From a bacterium (GTDB lineage: Bacteria > Patescibacteriota > Minisyncoccia > Phycocordibacterales > UBA9973): a stretch of 60,584 nt of DNA. The stretch lies in contig JAKBMK010000015.1 in the NCBI GenBank assembly GCA_021831595.1, positions 1 to 60,584 on the forward strand, given 5' to 3'. The notes beneath the pieces were generated by a model that saw nothing but the letters and a program-made list of their open reading frames with translations, ran no database searches and was not told the origin of the DNA. The position numbers were made by a program, and so were the translations under genes. Shown here in pieces: positions 32,699 through 41,155 of this stretch (positions are counted from its first letter, which is position 1; each line of letters starts with the position of its first letter).

Positions 32699-34192
32699 AT
32701 GAACAACCTACCTATAATTTTAGCATTAATACCATTTGTTTTTTTTGTATTTTTTCTTTTAATTTATAAAACTTCTTTATTAAAAGCATCTCTCATCACC
32801 TTTATACTATATACGCTACTCGCTGTATTTTATTGGGGGATATTACCTAATTTTATCTTCGTCTCTTTTGGTAAGGGGTTCTTTTTAGCTTTTGATATTT
32901 TGATTATCATTTTTGGAGCTATTTTTTTCTTAGAAATTCTAAAAGATTTAAAAGTAATAAACAATATTTCTTATTACTTGGAGCATTTGTCACACGATTA
33001 TCGAGTTCAGATTATTGTCATTGCTTGGCTTTTTGAAGCCTTTTTGGAGGGGACAGCCGGTTTCGGGACTCCAGCAGCTATTGCTGTGCCTCTTTTGATA
33101 GGCTTGGGTCTGTCTCCTATCAGAGCTTTAATAATTGGACTTTTAGGGAATAGTACTGCCGGAGTTTTTGGTGCAGCAGGTACTCCTATCAAAGTTGGAT
33201 ATGCAGGACTAAACGTAGCATCAGTTCCATTTGTTGCTTCTATTCTTAACTGTGTGGGTATAATAGTCCCTATATTTATGCTTTGGGCTATAACTCTTGG
33301 TAGAGAGAATAGGAAAAAAGAATTTTTTGAAGCATTACCTTTTGCTATTTGGTCAGGAGTAGTGTTTATTTTGCCTTCGATTTTCTTTGCCAAGTTTTGG
33401 CCTGAATTTCCAACAATATTTGGATCAATAATTGGAATAATCTTAATTTTAATTACTACCAAGTTACATATTTTTGTTCCCAAAGAAAATTTAAGTCTTA
33501 AGAATGAAAAAGATCTAGTCAGAACAATGTCACCATTTCGATCATTCTTGCCATACATTATTCTTGTTGCATTTTTGATTCTAGGTAAAGTATTTTTAGG
33601 GAAAATAGGACTACCTATAAATGTTGGCTTTAAATATGTTTTTAATTTGTTTAATCCAGGTTTTGCTTTTATTCTGGCAGGTTTTGTTGTAGCTCTAATA
33701 TGGAAGAGTAAAAAAGAAATTTTAAAAGATTCTCTTAAAGAAGGTGTTAAAGAAGCGATACCACCATTCTTAGTTATAGTATCTATGCTTGCTATGGTTC
33801 AGATAATGATAAACTCTGGGCAAAACACGACAGGTTTACCATCAGCTATTGCTATCATTGCTCACTTTTTCGAAACTTCATTCTTGCCTTTCTTTGCTCC
33901 TTTCATTGGAGCTTTTGGAGGATTTATAACTGGAAGTGTTACTGTTTCAAATGTTTTATTTGGACATTTATTTTACGCAGCATCTACGCCTCTCGGCTTA
34001 AATTCAGAAACAATTCTTTCTTTGGGCGTCGTTGGTGCTGCTGCAGGAAACATGATAGCACTTGCTGATATCCTTACAGCTGAAGCTGTAGTTCGAGTGA
34101 AGAATCAAGAGATAGATATTCTAAAAGGGGTATTTATCCCATGTATGACTTACTTAGTACTTGTAGGAATAATTGGAATGATATTCTTTTAA
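32699..34192 (+). CDS. L-lactate permease family transporter
   Basis: A 497-residue transporter of the LctP family, with about 12-13 membrane helices. The family signature is clear: WLFEAFLEGTAGFGTPAAIA followed by VPLLIGLGLSPIRAL and GNSTAGVFGAAGTPIKVG. A late region (GAFGGFITGSVTVSNVLFG) is also typical. LctP proteins import lactate or glycolate with protons. For a fermentative CPR cell it could equally export lactate. Confidence 0.88.
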   Translation: MNNLPIILALIPFVFFVFFLLIYKTSLLKASLITFILYTLLAVFYWGILPNFIFVSFGKGFFLAFDILIIIFGAIFFLEILKDLKVINNISYYLEHLSHDYRVQIIVIAWLFEAFLEGTAGFGTPAAIAVPLLIGLGLSPIRALIIGLLGNSTAGVFGAAGTPIKVGYAGLNVASVPFVASILNCVGIIVPIFMLWAITLGRENRKKEFFEALPFAIWSGVVFILPSIFFAKFWPEFPTIFGSIIGIILILITTKLHIFVPKENLSLKNEKDLVRTMSPFRSFLPYIILVAFLILGKVFLGKIGLPINVGFKYVFNLFNPGFAFILAGFVVALIWKSKKEILKDSLKEGVKEAIPPFLVIVSMLAMVQIMINSGQNTTGLPSAIAIIAHFFETSFLPFFAPFIGAFGGFITGSVTVSNVLFGHLFYAASTPLGLNSETILSLGVVGAAAGNMIALADILTAEAVVRVKNQEIDILKGVFIPCMTYLVLVGIIGMIFF

Positions 34193-34199
34193 TTATGTT

Positions 34200-34278
34200 T
34201 CCCGTACGAAATTGCGGGATTTAGATTGTAAATTAAATAGTTCTTTCTGAAAAAATATTGAAAGAATTTCGTACGGGA
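34200..34278. repeat. 14-bp perfect inverted repeat ending in a start codon
   Basis: TCCCGTACGAAATT (34200-34213) and AATTTCGTACGGGA (34265-34278) flank a 51-base AT-rich loop containing a smaller hairpin. The last base of the right arm is the A of the next gene's ATG. It lies between the permease stop and the DUF167 gene and may terminate, attenuate or hide the start. Confidence 0.65.
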
Positions 34279-34505
34279 TGTTCATAAAAGTTAAAGTTAT
34301 TGCCGGAGCTAAAAAGGAAAAGATAGAAAGAAAGAAGGAAAATTCCTTTGTCATCTCTGTGAAGGAACCGGCGGAAAGGAATCTGGCTAATACTCGCATA
34401 AAAGAGATAATAGCTGATATTTATGCGATAAATTCGAAATCTGTGCGTATTATAAGTGGGCATCAAAGCCCTAGCAAAATACTCTCGATACAGGGTATAA
34501 TGTAA
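34278..34505 (+). CDS. DUF167 / YggU family protein
   Basis: A 75-residue protein matching the YggU fold family: KVKVIAGAKKEKIERK, FVISVKEPAERNLANTRIKE and KSVRIISGHQSPSKILSI follow the conserved strand-helix-strand pattern with the late SG..S..K motif. Function unknown; the family is often found near translation or cell-division genes. The start codon overlaps the inverted repeat just upstream. Confidence 0.82.
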   Translation: MFIKVKVIAGAKKEKIERKKENSFVISVKEPAERNLANTRIKEIIADIYAINSKSVRIISGHQSPSKILSIQGIM

Positions 34506-34535
34506 GTATTATTAATAACTTAAGTATAAAATCAT

Positions 34536-34919
34536 ATGACAACAAAAATAAAAGCAACAAATATGGAATTAACAGATGCTATAAGTGACTATGTTAATAA
34601 AAAGATTGAATCGATTAATAAGTTTGTTTCATTTGGTGAGGAAGTTATTATTTATGTAGAAGTGGGGAAGACGACAAACCATCACAAGCAGGGAGATTAT
34701 TATAAAGCAGAGTTTGAAGTTATATTAGATGGAGAAAAATTCTTTACTGATTCCGAGAAAAGTGATTTATACAAAGCAATAGATGATGCCAAGGATGAAA
34801 TAATTAAAAGAATAAAGAACAGCAAAAGTAAGAAAAATACTCTTTATAAAAGAGGAGCCACAAGTGTTAAAAAAATGATAAAGGGTATTTCCAAAAGAAA
34901 TCCATTTACATCCAAATAA
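34536..34919 (+). CDS. ribosome hibernation promoting factor / RaiA family
   Basis: A 127-residue member of the HPF/RaiA family, which binds the 30S subunit and silences ribosomes in stress. MTTKIKATNMELTDAISDYV is the typical N-terminus, EVGKTTNHHKQGDYYKAEF the central strand, and FTDSEKSDLYKAIDDAKDEI the second helix. It has a basic tail instead of the long-HPF dimerisation domain, so it is the short type. TATAAA at 34525-34530 is only five bases from the ATG, another possible leaderless start. Confidence 0.83.
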   Translation: MTTKIKATNMELTDAISDYVNKKIESINKFVSFGEEVIIYVEVGKTTNHHKQGDYYKAEFEVILDGEKFFTDSEKSDLYKAIDDAKDEIIKRIKNSKSKKNTLYKRGATSVKKMIKGISKRNPFTSK

Positions 34920-34925
34920 ATCTCA

Positions 34926-34962
34926 TAAAACAAAACCCACCTTCTAAAGTGGGTTTTGTTTT
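34926..34962. terminator. bidirectional terminator between hpf and fmt
   Basis: AAAACAAAACCCAC and GTGGGTTTTGTTTT form a 14-bp stem; the fmt stop codon lies inside the loop. Confidence 0.86.
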
Positions 34963-35798
34963 ATGAAATCTTTATAATCTATCTCCTTTTTTCCTTCAGG
35001 GACAACTCTATTTATAATAAAAATATTATTTAAATATGAGGCATGTTTTATTTTGACTCGTATCTTTTTGTCATTTCTGTAAACAAAGAAAAATGTTCCG
35101 GGCCAGTCCTGATAAGCTCTATATTTATTCCAGTTTTCTCTGGCGTCTCCATTAATATCTATTTCACCATCTTCTTTATTTATTTTTTTACAAAATGTTG
35201 CCATATTCTCATCTTGTTTCTTCGGTGTAATTTCTTTATTTTGTATTTTAGGCAAAATATCTGAGAGGACATTTGCGCCCAAGTCTATGAGAGTGTCACG
35301 TAATTCTTTTTTTGTATCATTTATTCCTATTTCTATTTTTTCTTCTCGGAGGATTGGTCCACTATCAAGCTTATATTCCATTTGTTGAATAGAGACTCCT
35401 GTTTCTTCATCTCCATTTAAAAGACATGCTTCAAGAGGAGAAGCTCCACGATATTTAGGTAGTAAAGAATAGTGAATATTTATAGTTCCAAGCTCTGGTT
35501 TATTTATAAGGATTTCTGGAATTATTTTGCCATAAGCAACCACAATATTGAGATCTGTTTTTTCTAGGCTTTCTATAAATTCAGCTGTTAATTTTTCTGG
35601 CTTTAAGCATTTAATATTATTTTCTTTGGCCCATATTGCTACAGGTGTTTCGTGCATTTCTAAACCACGTCCAGATGGTTTGTCTGGTGAAGTAACTATT
35701 AATTTTGGTATATATTCTTTTTCTTTAAGTATCTGAAGTGTCCTACTTGCCACAATTGGTGTTCCAAAGAATATAAAATTTAAATTTTGGCTTTGCAT
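34944..35798 (-). CDS. fmt: methionyl-tRNA formyltransferase
   Basis: A 284-residue enzyme that formylates initiator Met-tRNA with 10-formyl-THF. FFGTPIVASRTLQIL is the N-terminal motif, SPDKPSGRGLEMHETPVAIWA the substrate loop. INIHYSLLPKYRGASPLEACLLNGDEETGVSI contains the catalytic Asn-His and the SLLPKYRG signature. It is somewhat shorter than E. coli Fmt (315 aa) because the C-terminal tRNA-binding domain is trimmed. It follows def on the same strand with a 14-base gap, the classic def-fmt pairing. Confidence 0.92.
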   Translation of the reverse strand: MQSQNLNFIFFGTPIVASRTLQILKEKEYIPKLIVTSPDKPSGRGLEMHETPVAIWAKENNIKCLKPEKLTAEFIESLEKTDLNIVVAYGKIIPEILINKPELGTINIHYSLLPKYRGASPLEACLLNGDEETGVSIQQMEYKLDSGPILREEKIEIGINDTKKELRDTLIDLGANVLSDILPKIQNKEITPKKQDENMATFCKKINKEDGEIDINGDARENWNKYRAYQDWPGTFFFVYRNDKKIRVKIKHASYLNNIFIINRVVPEGKKEIDYKDFIKQNPL

Positions 35799-35812
35799 TT
35801 TTGATTTGCTAT

Positions 35813-36364
35813 TTATTTCTTAAATTCTTCTTCTGGTGGTGCATCGTGTAAATCACGAGCTTTATCTATGAAAAGAACACCGTCTAAATGATCAGTCTCA
35901 TGTTGGAATATATGGGCGAGGAGACCAACTCCGTCTTTGGTAAATTTTTTACCATTTTCATCATAAGCTTCTACTGTCGCACGGGTTGCGCGACGAACCT
36001 TGCCGTAGGTAGGTCTGACAGAGAGGCACCCTTCAGATAGAAGTTTTTTATCTTTAGATAATTTTTTAATAATAGGATTGATGAATACTAAATCTTTGTG
36101 ACGAGCCTTTTTATAAAGATCGCCCTCAATTGAGCCTTGTCCTCTGATGAAATCTTCATCAAAAATTTTACCAGAAACGACAAAGATACGGAGCGAAACT
36201 CCTATCTGAGGTGCAGCAATGGCTACTCCATCACTTTCGCCATTTAAAGCTACGACCATATCAGCAATTATTTTTTTAAGTTTTGGTTTACCTATTTGCG
36301 ATAGGGGAACTTCCTTTGCAATTTCTCGCAAAACAGGATCTTCGCTTTGAACTATTGTAACCAT
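35813..36364 (-). CDS. def: peptide deformylase
   Basis: A 183-residue metallo-hydrolase removing the formyl group from new proteins. The three family motifs are GVAIAAPQIGVS, EGCLSVRP with the metal-binding Cys, and QHETDHLDG with the HExxH metal site. It lies between hisS and fmt on the minus strand, with gaps of 5 and 14 bases. Confidence 0.93.
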   Translation of the reverse strand: MVTIVQSEDPVLREIAKEVPLSQIGKPKLKKIIADMVVALNGESDGVAIAAPQIGVSLRIFVVSGKIFDEDFIRGQGSIEGDLYKKARHKDLVFINPIIKKLSKDKKLLSEGCLSVRPTYGKVRRATRATVEAYDENGKKFTKDGVGLLAHIFQHETDHLDGVLFIDKARDLHDAPPEEEFKK

Positions 36365-36369
36365 ATATA

Positions 36370-37668
36370 TTATTTAAGATTTTTAATGTATTCAAGTAGA
36401 TTTTCAAGCTTCACAGTATCTTGTGATCTGTTTGTCATGTCTCTGAAAATTACGGAATTTTCCATAGCTTCCTTTTGACCAAAGATAATAGCATAATGCA
36501 TTCCAAGCTTCTCAGCGACGGCGAGTTGTGCCCCTAGATTATCTTTTGAAATAGATTGTGCTATTGGCACTTTGCCCTTTCGGAGTATTTCGATGACATT
36601 TAGTGACTTTAATTTTGCATCAAATCCAAGTTGTATGAAATATATCTTTGGCTTTTTGATTATACGAGGGGAGAGCTTTGCGAACCAAGGAGCTTCGACG
36701 ACTCTGTCGACTCCGATAGCAATACCGACAGATGGTATGTCTTTTTTTGCACCTAATTGTCTGCCTAGATAATCATATCTACCTCCGCCAGCAATAGTGA
36801 TCTTTTTGCCTGTTTCCTCATCTTCTATCATTATTTCAACGACAGTTCTTGTGTAATAAGAAAGACCTCGAACCAAACATTTGTTGATTGTATAAGGTAT
36901 TTCCATTTTCTCTAAGTATTCCAAAACTTCTTTGAAGTGTTTTTTACATTCAGGACAAAGATGAGAAATACTTTCTGGAGCATTTTGGTTCAATTCGATT
37001 GTTCTCTCTTCTTTAGAATCCAAAATTCGAAGGGGATTGGTCTTTAATCTTTCCTTGTCGATAGCTGGTAAGAAATTAATATTCTTTTTATAGAAAGAAA
37101 CAAGCTCTCGGATATATCCATTACGACATTCCTTGTCTCCGATTGAATTTATATCGACAGACAAATTTTTTGCTCCAGCTTCTTCAAGAATTGTCCAAGC
37201 TGTTTTGATTACTAGTGCATCTAGTATACTTTTTTCACTTCCAAGTACATCCACGTCAAATTGGTAGAATTGGCGATATCGTCCTTTCTGAGGGTTATCG
37301 TGTCTAAATGTTGGTCCATAACTATAAAAGAGTAGTGGCTGTGGAAGAGATTGCATTCCGTGTTCAATATAACTACGCATAAGCCCCGCTGTGTGCTCTG
37401 GACGCATCGCTAAATGATCACCTCCTTTTGTCTTCAGTGTGTACATTTCTTTGTCTACGATATCAGTACCTTCACCTATAGAAGAAGTAAATACAGCCTC
37501 GTGTTCGAGGATAGGCGTGTCGATAGGTTTAAACCCATAATAGACGGCTATTTCTTGGGCTTTTTCAAAAAAACCTTGAAACTGATAGTATTGATCATCA
37601 ACGATGTCTCGCATTCCTTTTAATGATGCTAATGCTTCTTTGCTAGTTTTTTTATTTGGAGTTGTCAT
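36370..37668 (-). CDS. hisS: histidyl-tRNA synthetase
   Basis: A 432-residue class II aminoacyl-tRNA synthetase. I start at 37668, four bases after the lepB stop; an in-frame upstream start would overlap lepB. Motif 1 is near KAQEIAVYYGFKPIDTPILE, motif 2 is FRHDNPQKGRYRQFYQFDVDVLG, and motif 3 is GGGRYDYLGRQLG with GVDR. The His-binding loop reads RGLSYYTRTVVEI, with Ser where most HisRS have Asp (GLDYYT), a substitution worth noting. The C-terminal anticodon domain is present. Confidence 0.92.
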   Translation of the reverse strand: MTTPNKKTSKEALASLKGMRDIVDDQYYQFQGFFEKAQEIAVYYGFKPIDTPILEHEAVFTSSIGEGTDIVDKEMYTLKTKGGDHLAMRPEHTAGLMRSYIEHGMQSLPQPLLFYSYGPTFRHDNPQKGRYRQFYQFDVDVLGSEKSILDALVIKTAWTILEEAGAKNLSVDINSIGDKECRNGYIRELVSFYKKNINFLPAIDKERLKTNPLRILDSKEERTIELNQNAPESISHLCPECKKHFKEVLEYLEKMEIPYTINKCLVRGLSYYTRTVVEIMIEDEETGKKITIAGGGRYDYLGRQLGAKKDIPSVGIAIGVDRVVEAPWFAKLSPRIIKKPKIYFIQLGFDAKLKSLNVIEILRKGKVPIAQSISKDNLGAQLAVAEKLGMHYAIIFGQKEAMENSVIFRDMTNRSQDTVKLENLLEYIKNLK

Positions 37669-37672
37669 TTTA

Positions 37673-38260
37673 TTATTGTTTATAAGCCCCTGGTAAATAT
37701 GATACTTCACTTACAGGAAGTAATCGCAAAAATGCTTTTCCTATTAATAATTTTTTGGGTAGAACTCCCCAATATCTTGAATCTGAACTTCTATTTCTAT
37801 TATCTCCCATAACAAAGTATTCACCATTTTTTGTCTTGTATTCACTGCCTTCGAAATTCTTTTCATTGATGTATGGTTCATTTAGTTTGAATCCTTCAGG
37901 ATGTTCTTTGTTTATTATTGTGACTTCATTATTTTTTACTGAAATTGTTTCGTTTGGTAATCCTATGATTCTTTTTATAAAAAATCTTTTCGTATCTCCT
38001 GGGTATCGGAAGACGACGACATCGCCTCTATGGGGTGTTCCTAAAATGTAAGATATTTCATCAACTATCAAATATTGACCATTATCAAAAGTAGGGAACA
38101 TGGACTCGCCCGAGACGACGAATGGCTGAGCTATCCATAGGCGGATAGGTATAACTATGGCCAAAGCAATAACGGCAAACTTTAATAAATCCCAACCATC
38201 TTTTAAAAATTTCTGAAATTTTGTCTGTGTAGGAACTTGTTCATTTAAATTATTTTCCAT
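37673..38260 (-). CDS. lepB: signal peptidase I
   Basis: A 195-residue membrane protease that removes signal peptides. One N-terminal helix (about 27-44) precedes VVSGESMFPTF with the catalytic Ser, RGDVVVFRYPGDTKRFFIKR with the catalytic Lys, and the closing GDNRNRSSDSRYWG box. It is the first gene of the lepB-hisS-def-fmt operon. TAAAAT lies nine bases upstream of the ATG. Confidence 0.92.
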   Translation of the reverse strand: MENNLNEQVPTQTKFQKFLKDGWDLLKFAVIALAIVIPIRLWIAQPFVVSGESMFPTFDNGQYLIVDEISYILGTPHRGDVVVFRYPGDTKRFFIKRIIGLPNETISVKNNEVTIINKEHPEGFKLNEPYINEKNFEGSEYKTKNGEYFVMGDNRNRSSDSRYWGVLPKKLLIGKAFLRLLPVSEVSYLPGAYKQ

Positions 38261-38358
38261 ATTGTGCTCATTTTATCATACAATTTCTATTGACAGAATA
38301 GGAATTAGTGTGGTCTGTTGATTTCGTAATTATAATAAGTTTGTGTTATTATAAATTC

Positions 38359-38946
38359 ATGATGTTAATAGTAGGACTTGGGAATCCAGGCAAAGAATAT
38401 GAAAACACTCGTCACAATAGTGGGCGAATTATTTTAGAGAAAATTGCGAAAGCTAATGATTTTTCAGATTGGAGAGATGATATGAAATTAAAATCTTTTA
38501 GAAGTAAAGGAGAACTTGATGGAGAGAAAGTAGAATTTCTTTTGCCGAATACTTTTATGAATAATTCGGGTAATGCTGTTTGTCAGATTATTGATGACAA
38601 AAAGAAATTAAAAAATTTAGTGGTGATTTATGATGATATGGATCTGCCTATTGGAAGCTTGAAAATTTCTTACAACCGCTCCTCGGGTGGACACAATGGC
38701 CTCGAGTCGATAATCAAGCGTGTGAAGTCGCAAGAGTTTGTTCGTATCCGTATTGGTGTTTGCCCTCTCACTCCTACAGGTAAATTCAAGAAGCCAAAAG
38801 GGGAGGAAGCCGTACTTAAATTCCTATTAGGAGTTTTCAAAGAAGACGAGTTAAAAATCCTTAAAAATCAAGCTAAAAAAGTCTCTGAAATTATAACCAT
38901 GCTCGCATCTGAAGGCAAAGACAAGACAATGACATTGTTCAACTAA
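38359..38946 (+). CDS. pth: peptidyl-tRNA hydrolase
   Basis: A 195-residue enzyme recycling peptidyl-tRNA. MMLIVGLGNPGKEYENTRHN holds the essential Asn and His, FMNNSGNAV the second motif, and DDMDLPIGSLKISYNRSSGG with HNGLESI the rest of the active site. I use the ATG at 38359 because TATTAT (38347-38352) is six bases before it; the frame is open upstream. Confidence 0.93.
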   Translation: MMLIVGLGNPGKEYENTRHNSGRIILEKIAKANDFSDWRDDMKLKSFRSKGELDGEKVEFLLPNTFMNNSGNAVCQIIDDKKKLKNLVVIYDDMDLPIGSLKISYNRSSGGHNGLESIIKRVKSQEFVRIRIGVCPLTPTGKFKKPKGEEAVLKFLLGVFKEDELKILKNQAKKVSEIITMLASEGKDKTMTLFN

Positions 38947-38952
38947 TAAAAT

Positions 38953-38982
38953 AAAAAATCCCGATTACTCGGGATTTTTTAT
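38953..38982. terminator. bidirectional terminator between pth and the S1 gene
   Basis: AAAAAATCCCGA and TCGGGATTTTTT around TTAC. Confidence 0.9.
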
Positions 38983-38986
38983 TTTA

Positions 38987-40114
38987 TTATTCAGCTTTCT
39001 TTTCACTATCTAAGTGAACTAAAGTCATTCTCTGATCTTTTGGTTCAAAGAGAGTTACTTGGAAGTTATAAGTCTTACCAAGTTCCAAAGTTTTCTTGAG
39101 TTTCTCTTCAGATCCAAAGCTTGAGTTGTGAACGAGTCCGGCAACACCTTGCTTGATAGATACGAGAGCTCCGTGTTTGTTGAACTTGATGACTACTCCT
39201 GAGACGATATCTCCTTTCTTGAGTGTGCCGTCGAATTCTTTCCATGGATTTTCTTTCAAAGCTTTGATTGATAGAGAAATCTTTCCATCTTTGATATCAA
39301 TAATTTTAGCTTTTACTTTTTCTCCAATCTTAAACATTGAGCGAGGATCTTCTACAAGGCCCCAGTCGATTTCAGATATGTGTACAAGTCCTTCAAGTCC
39401 TTCTTCAACCTTTAGGAATACTCCGAAGTCTACGATTCCAGCGACAGTACATTCTATCTCATCTCCAACTCCGTATTTACCGATAATTTCCTTGCGTTCT
39501 TCTGGATTATTATCTTTTTCAGAGAAGATTAGCTTGCCTTCTTTTGGAAGAGCTGAGATCATAACGACACTAATTCTTTTGCCAACAAGAGTTTTCAAGG
39601 CTTTAAGGATTTTATCTTTATCAGAGTCTTCTACGCGAGGGTAGTGCTCACTCTTAAGCTGTGAAGCAGGAAGGAATCCTGAGATGCCTTGCCAGTCGAG
39701 GATAAGTCCACCTTTGTTTGCTTCTTTAACTGTAAGTTCAAGAGCAACTTTTGATTTGATGGCTTTATCAGCTTCACTCCAGATAAGAGCTTGTTTAGCT
39801 TCTTTCAAAGATAATTCTATATAACCTTCATCATTGTCTGTACCGACGACTTTTGCTTTCACAACGTCACCGATATTTATTTTTTTGATTATATCTTTTG
39901 CATTAATGAATTCACGTCCGTATATGATACCTGTTCCAAAAGGAGCGAGGTCGATATATACAGATGATTTCTGAATAGAAATCACTGGTCCTTCTACTAA
40001 TGCATCCACTTGTGGTGGAAGTTCTGCTTTATCAAGCATTTTACCAACACTTGAAAGTTCAATTTTTGCATGTTCTGCGATGCTTGAAACTACATCATCT
40101 TTTTCTTTTGTCAT
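38987..40114 (-). CDS. rpsA: ribosomal protein S1-like, four S1 domains
   Basis: A 375-residue RNA-binding protein with four S1/OB repeats, at about 34-104, 118-195, 215-282 and 295-370. The third is the best conserved (VGDEIECTVAGIVDFGVFLK, then GLEGLVHISEIDW). E. coli S1 has six domains; the four-domain form is common in Gram-positives and small genomes. It helps recruit mRNA to the 30S subunit. The gene is preceded by a ~108-nt leader with a small hairpin and a U-run just before the start codon. Confidence 0.88.
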   Translation of the reverse strand: MTKEKDDVVSSIAEHAKIELSSVGKMLDKAELPPQVDALVEGPVISIQKSSVYIDLAPFGTGIIYGREFINAKDIIKKINIGDVVKAKVVGTDNDEGYIELSLKEAKQALIWSEADKAIKSKVALELTVKEANKGGLILDWQGISGFLPASQLKSEHYPRVEDSDKDKILKALKTLVGKRISVVMISALPKEGKLIFSEKDNNPEERKEIIGKYGVGDEIECTVAGIVDFGVFLKVEEGLEGLVHISEIDWGLVEDPRSMFKIGEKVKAKIIDIKDGKISLSIKALKENPWKEFDGTLKKGDIVSGVVIKFNKHGALVSIKQGVAGLVHNSSFGSEEKLKKTLELGKTYNFQVTLFEPKDQRMTLVHLDSEKKAE

Positions 40115-40254
40115 AATTTCCCACTAAAAAAACCGCATTTGCGGCGCAGTCTGAATTGCTTTCTCCTGCTTGGCCTCCAAGTCAAAATAAAGGGTTAAAT
40201 TCAGTCTGAACTGTTAATGCTCCAACTATACTACAAAAGGGAACATTCCGCAAC
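40115..40254 (-). promoter_or_regulatory. rpsA promoter and leader
   Basis: On the minus strand TTGCGG and TATAGT with a 17-base spacer lie near 40226-40254. The leader has a CTTGG/CCAAG hairpin, two copies of TTCAGACTG and, at 40133-40144, a CCGC/GCGG hairpin followed by seven U (40126-40132) just before the ATG. This may be an attenuator or autoregulatory site. Confidence 0.45.
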
Positions 40255-40266
40255 CTTATTTCCTCA

Positions 40267-40291
40267 CAGATAGAGGTTTAACCTCTATCTG
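40267..40291. repeat. REP-type palindrome, copy 1
   Basis: A 25-base palindrome with 12-bp arms (CAGATAGAGGTT...) followed by GGGGAG, 30 bases upstream of the transposase start. Confidence 0.8.
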
Positions 40292-40320
40292 GGGAGAGTT
40301 TAATATAGTATAATAAGAGT

Positions 40321-41037
40321 ATGAGTATAAGAAGACAACCATTAATAACAGGTCAGTACTATCATGTTTATAATCGGGGGGTAGATAAACGGGATATTTT
40401 TACCGACAAGCACGACATATATCGCTTCATAGAAAGTATTAAAGAATTTAATAGGGAAGAAAAAATCATCAGTCTTGCCAATCTTCGTAAATCAAAGCAA
40501 AATTCCCAGATAGAGGTTAAGCCTCTATCTGGGGAAGATTCTAAAAATGAATTGGTTGAAATTATAGGATATTGTATAAACCCTAATCATTTCCATTTTA
40601 TATTAAAGCAGGTTTCAGATAATGGTATTTCATTATTTATGCAAAAACTATTGGGAGGATATACATATTATTTTAATGTAAAAAATACTAGATCAGGTTC
40701 TTTGTTTCAAGGAACATTTAAATCTCAGATTATAACTGGTCAAAATTATTTTAATAAACTTATAGGTTATGTTAATAAAAATTATTTAATACACAGTATT
40801 CCAGAAAATAAAAGCGAGTTAGTTTTTTCTGGAGATTTTGAATATGAAAATAAAAAATTCAATATTATTTCTAAAAAAGAAGGTGGGAATATTTTAGAGG
40901 TTTTTGGTGGTGTAAATAAATTTAAAAAATATTGTGATGAGATAGTTTCAATAATTAGAGAAGAAAGAGGGGAGAAATCCCTACTCGAAGATGAAGAAAT
41001 TAGTGCTGTTATAAAAAGTCTCCCAGATAGAGGTTAA
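40321..41037 (+). CDS. REP-associated tyrosine transposase (Y1 family)
   Basis: A 238-residue single-strand transposase-like protein of the RAYT / Y1_Tnp family. The N-terminus (GQYYHVYNRGVDKRDIF) is typical. GYCINPNHFHFILKQ carries the His-x-His metal motif, and FQGTFKSQIITGQNYFNKLIGYVNKN spans the region of the catalytic Tyr. RAYTs mobilise or process short REP palindromes. Copies of one such palindrome lie before the gene, inside it (codons for IEVKPL) and across its stop. TATAAT (40309-40314) is six bases from the ATG. Confidence 0.88.
   Translation: MSIRRQPLITGQYYHVYNRGVDKRDIFTDKHDIYRFIESIKEFNREEKIISLANLRKSKQNSQIEVKPLSGEDSKNELVEIIGYCINPNHFHFILKQVSDNGISLFMQKLLGGYTYYFNVKNTRSGSLFQGTFKSQIITGQNYFNKLIGYVNKNYLIHSIPENKSELVFSGDFEYENKKFNIISKKEGGNILEVFGGVNKFKKYCDEIVSIIREERGEKSLLEDEEISAVIKSLPDRG
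40505..40533. repeat. REP-type palindrome, copy 2, inside the transposase gene
   Basis: CCCAGATAGAGG and CCTCTATCTGGG arms with a 5-base centre, then GGAAG. It lies in a variable loop between the two halves of the transposase and keeps the frame open. Confidence 0.8.
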
Positions 41038-41049
41038 GCCTCTATCTGG
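41023..41049. repeat. REP-type palindrome, copy 3, across the transposase stop
   Basis: CCAGATAGAGG and CCTCTATCTGG arms with a 5-base centre. The TAA stop of the transposase is formed by the centre of this palindrome. Confidence 0.8.
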
Positions 41050-41155
41050 AGAGTGAGGGGAGTTTGAGGTGTTATATGCTGTTTGGGGTGTGATTTTGGG
41101 TAAAATTTAAAGAATTTTGCTTTCTTTTTTGGTTTGTGTTTGATATAATATACGT

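Noticed and set aside
33007-33558. 183-codon frame antisense to the lactate permease
   Set aside because: The plus-strand frame carries the LctP signatures; the antisense frame has no recognisable features.
40267-41049. The three palindromes considered as a short CRISPR array
   Set aside because: Spacing is irregular (about 215 and 490 bases), the repeats are palindromic and lie around and inside a Y1-type transposase, which fits REP sequences.
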